Under the pieces are notes generated by a model that ran no database searches, was not told the DNA's origin, and saw only the letters and a list, made by a program, of their open reading frames with translations. A stretch of DNA of 64,000 nt from Spirometra erinaceieuropaei (Eukaryota; Platyhelminthes; Cestoda; Diphyllobothriidea; Diphyllobothriidae), in assembly GCA_902702965.1 (NCBI GenBank), contig CACRXP010000410.1, positions 514,741 to 578,740 on the forward strand, in the 5' to 3' direction. Shown here piece after piece: positions 56,944 to 64,000 of this stretch. A program made the position numbers and the translations under genes. How positions within the stretch are numbered: the stretch's first letter is position 1; every line of letters starts with the position of its first letter.

Positions 56944-57129
56944 TTAATAAAACCGAGCCCAGTAATTTCCGCGATGGGTAGTCTGGACAGTTTTCTGGGT
57001 CAGTGGGAATAACTGGTGGAGGCTTTCAACAACTGATGGATATGCCTTCAGCAGGCGAACGACACTCGAATTACAGGGTGCGGAGAATGAAAGGGAATCT
57101 GAGATGCGCCTAAAGGGCAGCTCTGACAA
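56944..57129 (-). CDS. Candidate N-terminal exon of the mL40 gene, copy 2
   Basis: MSELPFRRISDSLSFSAPCN... with SLHQLFPLTQKT, similar to the frame at 44940-45143 in the same place of U2. Basic and Ser-rich, compatible with mitochondrial import. The splice link to the next exon is not shown. Confidence 0.35.
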   Translation of the reverse strand: MSELPFRRISDSLSFSAPCNSSVVRLLKAYPSVVESLHQLFPLTQKTVQTTHRGNYWARFY

Positions 57130-58297
57130 AAAGGGCGAAATCGAAAGGTCAGAATCACGGATCCCCTTGGGAGAGTAGTGAAAAAAAAAACAGTGCCAGT
57201 GTTTCTAATAAATGAAGTATTTTGCTTGTCTGTATAGTTTCGATAACCGTTCTGCGGCAGTTTGATATTTCCGTTCATAACTTTTGATATGCCTACGTTG
57301 TCTGAGACAAATTGGGAGTTTGGAGGTACAACACATACATTTACTTCAAATAACCTGGACTGAACTGACAAGGATTGATGAAGACCTTCCGACAGTGGCT
57401 CGTCGGAGCCTATAAATGCACGAAGGCTAAGATTTGAGTGTCGGGAGGCCTCAGTTCGTCATACCCTCCGTTCATTGACGGACTGAATAGAGTTGGACAA
57501 TAAGCTGGCCAAACGTACGAGGAATGAGCCAAGGCCACACTTGCTGTCCTCAAATTCAGTAGTGAGTAGTCGGTAATATAATATAATATGAAGGGCATCA
57601 TTAGAGAGGAATTAGCCTGCAAGAGCGTAATGATGCGCAATCGAGGGCTCACAGACAGATATTGACTGAAAGGACAAAGCCAAAGGCATTAACTGATGTG
57701 GTGGCTGCAAGAGATAAGGTCCGATCCTTCCGAGACAAATAAAATGAGGGTGGATTGCATTAGCTTGGACGACGATACAGCTTATTTGCTGTTTGCCTAG
57801 TAGAAAGTTGGCTTAGAAATACGTCAGAGGACAAAGATGCGATCACCAAAATACGAGAATTACAAGCCTGCAGCTTCGGATTCTCAGTCGAACAAATCAT
57901 TAGAGAGATTCGCAGATAAAGTTGACAGTGGCGCAATGAGTGCGGGATATATAGCCTGAGGCTGCCATGAGACCATATGCGCACCATAAATAACAGCTAT
58001 CGCAATCACCGCTGGAGTCGTAATTGATGAGGTAGTGGCTTCTCAGACGGAGTCCGAGAGCTTAGTAAGAGTGCAGCATGCTGATGTAATGATTGCTAAG
58101 GAATTGGCACACTACCAGCGGCATAATCATTAAACAGCACCCTGCCAACTTGACTGATTTACCTGTTCAGGGAAAATCACACAAGGGATATCATTCGGCT
58201 CGTTGAGGAGCCAAGAATCAATACTCCCCCAGTTTATGAATTTAGAAGTCACAGTCACGAGAAACCAATAGAGTATTTTTAACCAACACGACCCCGT
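57130..58297. repeat. Unit U3, segment between mL40 exon and tRNA
   Basis: Matches U2 45150-46040 with added stretches (for example 57820-58260, no counterpart in U1 or U2). No gene supported. Confidence 0.55.
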
Positions 58298-58379
58298 GAC
58301 GCGGTGGCCGAGTGGTTAAGGCGATGAACTCCTACTCCATTGGGGTTTCCCCGCGTGAGTTCGAATCTCACCTGTGTCG
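58298..58379 (+). pseudogene. tRNA-Ser-like gene with altered anticodon (CCT)
   Basis: The body is that of the serine tRNA (acceptor, variable arm, T arm, A and B boxes intact; TTTT terminator). The anticodon loop reads CTCCTAC, so position 34 changed from G to C (anticodon CCT, would read AGG), and the stem has an A-C mismatch. Most likely a pseudogene, though a mischarging tRNA cannot be excluded. Confidence 0.75.
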
Positions 58380-59366
58380 TTATTTTACACAAATATTTGA
58401 TTTCAAAAGCAACATTGTCTTGAGTACTAGTGCTCCTACTAGCAATACCATATCTTCTTTATGTCCAGTTAACTAGACGCCAATTCGGCACGAGTCTGAT
58501 CCCTACTAAAGTGATAGAGGAATCCAAGCTAGCGTTAAAATACGCTATCGGCTTCACATAACTGTGTCGACATTCGAACATCGTATTATCACTATAGTAA
58601 CACGAGGCGCCAGACAGATATGGTGGCAGAGCCAACGCTCGGGATACTACTACGAAAGTAAAATAATTGCCTTGAGTCGTTCTAACTTATGTACTTTCGG
58701 TTTCCCGTCTGTACCACCACGGCCGCATCTTACCTCACAATGTCTCCGCACGGAGGCACTGTAAGTAGGCCTTCATATAACTAAATGTATATATATCTTT
58801 AAAACCTGCTTATATTCACACTAAACTCCACACTGCTTTGCACAGTCACATATACTACTAAAGCGTCATACTTCAGTAGTATGATTTTTCACAGTTTGAT
58901 TATTTGCACATCCGCGAAGATATCTTACTAACTGCTTTCTTTTCTTGTACGAACCCGCTTCCGATAAGGACAACCCTGCACAATATGTACTATGACGAAG
59001 CATGACTTATTGCACATACTCATTTCTATCTTCTTCACTTGGTACGTCTTCTACAACCATTAACTGGCGTTCAAGTGTCCTGACAATCCGCTTCGTTCGG
59101 AACTTCGCATTAATGCACGAAGGTCTGATATGGCAAAGGGGTGCTGTGACAATCTGTATCGGAAATGAGGCAGACAAAACTGACAAAATAAGGTGTCCCC
59201 GGGACGCAGGCCTGAGCCTATTACGGTTATAAGTAGCATAATCTAATGGGAATTTCGGCGGATAATGAATATAAGTTAACTACTACTATTGCTTTGCTAC
59301 ATGTAAAGGTGTAAAGAATTACTACCACTTCAGGTTATGAGTAAGGTCATCGTCGCAAGATATTAA
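58380..59366 (+). repeat. tRNA downstream unit, copy 3
   Basis: About 95% identical to 61918-62880 and to 62992-64000 (minus the SINE). Contains the inverted form of the 112-bp segment (58471-58582). No protein gene supported. Confidence 0.8.
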
Positions 59367-59384
59367 TGGAAATGAATTGCCTTG

Positions 59385-60312
59385 AGCTGGTGTTAACCAA
59401 GTCCTCTGACAATATCGACGTTGTTAATTGCCTCCCCCCGTTGGGTCAGAGTGACCATTTAGTTCTCATGTGGGAATACACCTTATTCTCCCTGCCTGCA
59501 CAACCGCTCGATTCCCGGCCCAACACTGGCGCGGATATTTCGAAGAGATGAGAAGGGATCTAAGTCCTATCGACTGGGCATCCACTCTATTCGGCGATGT
59601 CGAAGAGGTTTGGTGTCAGTTCAAAGAGTTAGTCCACAACCTCATCTCCAACCATTGCCCAGTCATGCACAGAAGACTAACAAATAGACCCCGCTGGCTA
59701 ACACCGTCCTTAAAGAAGGAGGTTTACAAGAAGAGGAAGCTGTGGAAAAGATCCCTGACTGACCGGACGCCAGAATCCCTAAGCAGTTATAAGTCTCAGA
59801 GAAATCGGGTTAAAGTTCTAATCGCTAGAGATCGGAAAGCCTTTGAAAAGGATCTTCTCAACCGTGCCAGGGTTAATCCCAAAGTCATCTACAGCTACAT
59901 AAGACAGAGCACGCGGAATCAAGACCCCATCCCACTGCTGCGAACAGCCGAGGGAATGGAAATCTCCGATGACAAGGATAAGGCTGAACACCGATCCGTC
60001 GTGACAAGTGAACCTGATTTTCTCTCCCCCATTTGTGAAGACGAAGAAAAGCCTACCCTTGAAGCCATATTCTTTACCGAAGCAATTGTTCGGCACGAGT
60101 TACTTAATCTGAAAGAATCGACCTGCACAGGCCCTGATGCAATCCCCGCCAAGCTGCTGAAGGAGCTAGCTTCCGAAATGTCCAAGCCATTAGCCTTGAT
60201 CTTCCAAACATCATTTCTTACTGGATGCCTACCCTCTGACTGGAAGTCCGCTACCAACACTCCGCTTTTTAAGAGCGGAAGTCGTGCATCTGCGAATACT
60301 AAAGGCCAGTGA
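59385..60312 (+). pseudogene. LINE-E1 endonuclease end and ORF2 linker
   Basis: Starts LELVLTKSSDN and GQSDHLVLMWEY, the last endonuclease motif (59385-59478), then after a frame change the linker RPRWLTPSLKKEVYKKRKLW and the RT opening STCTGPDAIPAKLLKEL, PSDWKSATNTPLFKSGSR. Frameshift at about 60300. Confidence 0.82.
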
Positions 60313-60911
60313 GTCTTACCTCAATCTGTTGCAAAATCATGGAGAAGATCTTTAAGAAGGCCTTGATGCAGTTCCTCGAGCAGCACCACCTCCTCTCTGA
60401 TGCACAACACGGCTTTCGAAGTGGTAGGTCCTGCCTCACGAATCTGCTCTTTACGCTCGAACGCTGGACCAAAGCACGCGATGAAGGTAGTGTGGTGCAC
60501 GCCTTCTACATCGACTTTAAAAAGGCCTTCGACAGCGTTCCCCACCAACGTCTCTTGCACAAACTGCGCAACGCTGGAATTTGTGGACGCCTTCTTGTAT
60601 GGATCCAGAGCTTTTAGGCTGGACGGTCCCAAAGAGCGCAGATGGGGCGTCAACAGTTCTCAGAGGTAAGCGTGGTGAGTGGCGTCATACAGGGCTCAGT
60701 ACTAGGTCCCACGTTATTCCTCGTTTTCATTAATGACTGCGTCAAGGACTTAGACTGTGATACCATCCTGTTTGCCGACGACATTAAATTGTGGAAAGTT
60801 ATTCACAATGCGGCAGACGCAGACCACCTGCAAGCAAACCTGAACAGACTCGAAGACTGGTCGAAGCGTTGGCTTATGCCCTTCAATATAAGCAAGTGCA
60901 ACTATCTTTAA
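60309..60911 (+). pseudogene. LINE-E1 reverse transcriptase
   Basis: LTSICCKIMEKIFKKAL, HGFRSGRSCLTNLL, FYIDFKKAFDSVPHQRLL, then after a stop near 60616 SGVIQGSVLGPTLFLVFIND and the catalytic ILFADDIKLW. Two frames, one internal stop. Confidence 0.85.
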
Positions 60912-61168
60912 CTAGGCAGCTTCAGAATCTCCAGCCCCAGAAGATACTTTCTAGAGGGCACACCACTGCAACAGGTTGACAGTCAGAACGACTTGGGTGT
61001 ATGGATTACATCTTCACTCAAACCAACACTGCACTGCGCGAAGGCGGCTAAATCGGCTATGGCTACACTGCAAATCATTAAACGAGCATTTGTGGGATTA
61101 GATCCAGACAGCTTTTTCAAAATATTTGGCACCTACGTGAGGCCTCATCTAGAATACGCCATACAGCC

Positions 61169-61603
61169 GTGAAGACCTTGGACTGTCAAGGACTATACCG
61201 TTTTGGAGAAGGTCTAGAGAAGGGCGACCAAAATGACACAAGGTCTGGCAGCGCTATCTTACGAATCTCGACTGTCAACTCTCAACTTGATCCACTTTTC
61301 TACAGGCAATTACGTGGTGACCTTATACTTGCATTTCGCATTATCAACGGATTAGACTGTTGTTTAGATCCCACTGATTATTTCACCGAAGCTAACACGC
61401 CCAACTTCCGCGGTCATCCCCTAAAACTACGCGCCGGGAAAGCAAGAATTAATAAGAGAAATTTCTTTTTCAGTCACAGAGTGGTTGCAAGGTGGAATGA
61501 CCTACCCACCGAAGTTGCTACCTACTCCTGTGTGAATTGCTTAAAGTTTAGACTTGACGCGCATCAAACCTCACAGTTACCAGCCTTGCATCCACTCACA
61601 TAA
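61169..61603 (+). pseudogene. LINE-E1 ORF2 C-terminus
   Basis: DLILAFRIINGLDCCLD, YFTEANTPNFRGHPLKLR, FFFSHRVVARWNDLPTEV and LKFRLDAH, the usual CR1-group C-terminal block (R..WN.LP..V). The upstream part at 60960-61170 is in another frame. Confidence 0.8.
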
Positions 61604-61811
61604 CCACGGTCAACAAAAACTTGTTTATACTACATGTAAGTTGTTAGTAACCGTTATTGACTAATCTTTTTGACTAGCTGTCGGCGATTATATAAAAAAC
61701 CCCCTTTTACTCCTTCCCACAATCAATGATTTCTACGACGACTTGTAAACAATAAGGAGTTCAAAGGCGCTCGCCTATATTTCCCTTAATAAACTGAAAC
61801 TGAAACTGGAA

Positions 61812-62885
61812 TCTTTTCAAGCGACAAGACCCCGTGAAGCGGTGACCGAGTGGTTAAGGCGATGGACTGCTACTCCATTGGGGTTTCCCCGCGTGAGTTC
61901 GAATCTCACCTGTGTCGTTATTTTACACAAATATTTGATTTCAAAAGCAACATTGTCTTGAGTACTAGTGCTCCTACTAGCAATACCATATCTTCTTTAT
62001 GTCTAGTTAACTAGACGCCAATTCGGCACGAGTCTGATCCTTACTAAAGTGGTAGAGGAATCAAAGCTAGCGTTAAAATACGCTATCGGCTTCACATAAC
62101 TGTGTCGACATTCTGACATCGTATTATCACTATAGTAACACGGGGCACCAGACAGATATGGTGGCAGAGCCAACGGTCGGGATACTACTACGAAAGTAAA
62201 ATAATTGCCTTGAGTCGTTCTAACTTATGTACTTTCGGTTTCCCGTCTGTACCACCACGGCAGCATCTTACCTCACAATGTCTCCGCACGGAGGCACTGT
62301 AAGTACGCCTTCATATAACTATATGTATATATATCTTTAAAACCTGCTTATATTCACACTAAACTCCACACTGCTTTGCACAGTCACATATACAACTAAA
62401 GCGTCATACTTCAGTAGTATGATTTTTCACAGTTTAACTATTTGCACATCCGCGAAGATATCTTACTAACTGCTTTCTTTTCTTGTACGAACCCGATTCC
62501 GATAAGGAGAGCCCGGCAAAATATGTACTATGACGAAGCATGACTTATTGCACATACTAATTTCTATCTTCTTCACTTGGTACGTCTTCTACAACCATTA
62601 ACTGGCGTTCAAGTGTCCTGACAATCCGCTTCGTTCGGAACTTCGCAGTAATGCATGAAGGTCTGATATGGCAAAGGGGTGCTGTGACAATCTGTATCGG
62701 AAATGAGGCAGACAAAACTGACAAAATAAGGCGTCCCCGGGACGCAGGCCTGAGCCAATTACAGTTATAAGTAGCATAATTTAATGGGAATTTCGGATAC
62801 TATTGCTTTGCTACATGTAAAGGTGTAAAGAATTACTACCACTTCAGGCTATCAGTTAGATCATCGTCGGAAGATGTTAATAGAA
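61812..62885 (+). repeat. Tandem unit U4 (1074-bp period)
   Basis: From just before one tRNA to just before the next: tRNA starts at 61836 and 62910. It shows the empty target for both LINE-E1 and the SINE of unit 5. Confidence 0.85.
61836..61917 (+). pseudogene. tRNA-Ser-like gene, decayed
   Basis: Anticodon GCT kept, but the acceptor stem has an A-G mismatch at its third pair (GAAGCGG) and the D stem/A-box is changed (GTGACCGAG for GTGGCCGAG). Terminator TTTT present. Probably inactive. Confidence 0.7.
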
Positions 62886-62909
62886 TCTTTTTAAGCGACA
62901 AGAACCCGT

Positions 62910-62991
62910 GACGCGGTGGCCGAGTGGTTAAGGCGATGGACTGCTACTCCATTGGGGTTTCCCCGCGTGAGTTCGAATCTCACCTGTGTCG
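62910..62991 (+). tRNA. tRNA-Ser (anticodon GCT)
   Basis: 82 nt, acceptor GACGCGG/CTGTGTC (two G-U pairs), anticodon loop CTGCTAC with GCT and C at position 38, long variable arm, intact A and B boxes, TTTT terminator 4 bp after. Plausibly functional, slightly altered from the copies at 27992 and 46041. Confidence 0.88.
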
Positions 62992-63397
62992 TTATTTTAC
63001 ACAAATATTTGATTTCAAAAGCAACATTGTCTTGAGTACTAGTGCTCCTACTAGCAATACCATATCTTCTTTATGTCTAGTTAACTAGACGCCAATTCGG
63101 CACGAGTCTGATCCTTACTAAAGTGGTAGAGGAATCCAAGCTAGCGTTAAAATACGCTATCGGCTTCACATAACTGTGTCGACATTCTGACATCCTATTA
63201 TCACTATAGTAACACGGGGCGCCAGACAGATATGGTGGCAGAGCCAACGGTCGGGATACTACTACGAAAGTAAAATAATTGCCTTGAGTCGTTCTAACTT
63301 ATGTACTTTCGGTTTCCCGTCTGTACCACCACGGCCGCATCTTACCTCACAATGTCTCCGCACGGAGGCACTGTAAGTACGCCTTCATTTAACTATA

Positions 63398-63573
63398 AGA
63401 AGGCAACGGGCTCGTGGAACGGTGGTTAGAGGCGTTGACTTCTAAAATAACAGGTCGCGAGTTCGACGCTCGGGTGTTCCACACGTCGGGGTTGGGTATG
63501 GCTGGCTGACGACGGCTAATAAGCCAGAAATGGCCATTCCAGTCTCCCTTGTCTTTGTCGGTAATACCATTCG
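63398..63573 (+). mobile_element. tRNA-derived SINE inserted in unit U5
   Basis: Flanked by AACTATA (63391-63397) and AACTAGA (63574-63580); units 3 and 4 have the uninterrupted site. The tRNA-like head (A-box GTGGAACGGTGG, B-box GAGTTCGACGC) differs from the 32415 SINE, while the body GGGGTTGGGTATGGCTGGC... is shared. Ends at TTTGTCGG plus a short tail. Confidence 0.85.
63500..63544 (+). ncRNA. Hammerhead-ribozyme fold, SINE copy 3
   Basis: Stem I GGCTGG with CCAGTC (one G-U), core CTGACGA (the variable seventh position is C), stem II GGCT-AATA-AGCC, GAAA at 63527-63530, stem III ATGGCCAT, cut expected after U63538. Stem I pairs with different bases than copy 2 yet stays paired. Confidence 0.62.
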
Positions 63574-64000
63574 AACTAGAGGTATATATATCTTTAAAAC
63601 CTGCTTATATTCACACTAAACTCCACACAGCTTTGCACAGTCACATATACTACTAAAGCGTCATACTTCAGTAGTATGATTTTTTACAGTTTAATTATTT
63701 GCACATCCGTGAAGATATCTTACTAACTGCTTTCTTTTCTTGTACGAACCCGCTTCCGATAACGACAGCCCTGCACAATATGTACTATGACGAAGCATGA
63801 CTTATTGCACATACTAATTTCTATCTTCTTCACTTTGTACGTCTTCTACAACCATTAACTGGCGTTCAAGTGTCCTGACAATCCGCTTCGTTCGGAACTT
63901 CGCAGTAATGCATGAAGGTCTGATATGGCAAAGGGATGCTGTGACAATCTGTATCGGAAATGAGGCAGACAAAACTGACAAAATAAGGCGTCCCCGGGAC

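Larger units (their letters stand above)
59372..61806 (+). mobile_element. LINE-E1: 5'-truncated CR1/Jockey-group LINE
   Basis: Inserted in the tRNA unit: TGGAA at 59367-59371 is repeated at 61807-61811, and unit 4 has the empty site (TTAATAGAATCTTTTTAAG at about 62878). It begins inside the endonuclease and ends AATAAACTGAAACTGAAAC, a (TGAAAC)n tail. Same family as LINE-E2. Confidence 0.9.
62886..64000 (+). repeat. Tandem unit U5, cut by the window end
   Basis: Same unit as U4 with a SINE inserted at 63398. It reaches the window edge before the next tRNA, so the array probably continues. Confidence 0.85.

Overview
The window is nuclear DNA from a repeat-rich animal. A platyhelminth (tapeworm or fluke) is my best guess, but this is an inference and not proven. 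The grounds are many Penelope-like elements (PLEs) with GIY-YIG endonucleases, CR1/Jockey-group LINEs with short microsatellite tails, tRNA-derived SINEs carrying a hammerhead-ribozyme fold (as in schistosome SINEs), short GT-AG introns of 68-90 bp, and intron-less tRNA-Ser genes with Pol III boxes. There are no bacterial operons, and most long open frames are transposon remnants. A 109-base N gap at 35587-35695 marks a draft assembly.

Layout. Two diverged copies of one host segment lie at about 1-14760 (copy alpha, broken open by PLE-1 and LINE-A) and 20990-25475 (copy beta, carrying a 395-bp solo LTR). Each holds exons of the same unrecognised minus-strand gene with matching intron positions and phases. 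Beta looks intact. Alpha has a frameshift and a GC splice donor, so it looks like a pseudogene. PLE-2 (14974-16925) cuts the alpha segment off. 16930-20990 has nothing I recognise.

From 27000 to the end the window is built from repeated units, each carrying a tRNA-Ser-type gene. Five tRNA-like genes are present (27992, 46041, 58298, 61836, 62910); two of them look degenerate. The two largest units (about 40552-46630 and 49740-59366) also carry a minus-strand exon that I identify as mitochondrial ribosomal protein mL40 (MRPL40). The last units (61812-64000) are a tight tandem array with a 1074-bp period.

Mobile DNA has repeatedly landed in these units. LINE-B1 carries a SINE pair in its 3' UTR. 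LINE-D (minus, about 6 kb) is itself split by a nested LINE-E fragment. LINE-C and LINE-E1 are further LINE copies. There is a GC-rich element with terminal inverted repeats (39400-40516), a PLE endonuclease fragment (PLE-4), and an inverted PLE dimer (PLE-5) with an 11-bp target duplication and a 230-bp AGC/CTG repeat inside one arm. Because the units are paralogous, several insertions can be read against an empty site within this window.

The most interesting signals are: hammerhead-ribozyme folds in three SINE bodies and related folds at two PLE ends; inverted-dimer PLEs; the paralogous spliced gene; and a 112-bp micro-inversion beside the tRNA that separates two subfamilies of the unit.
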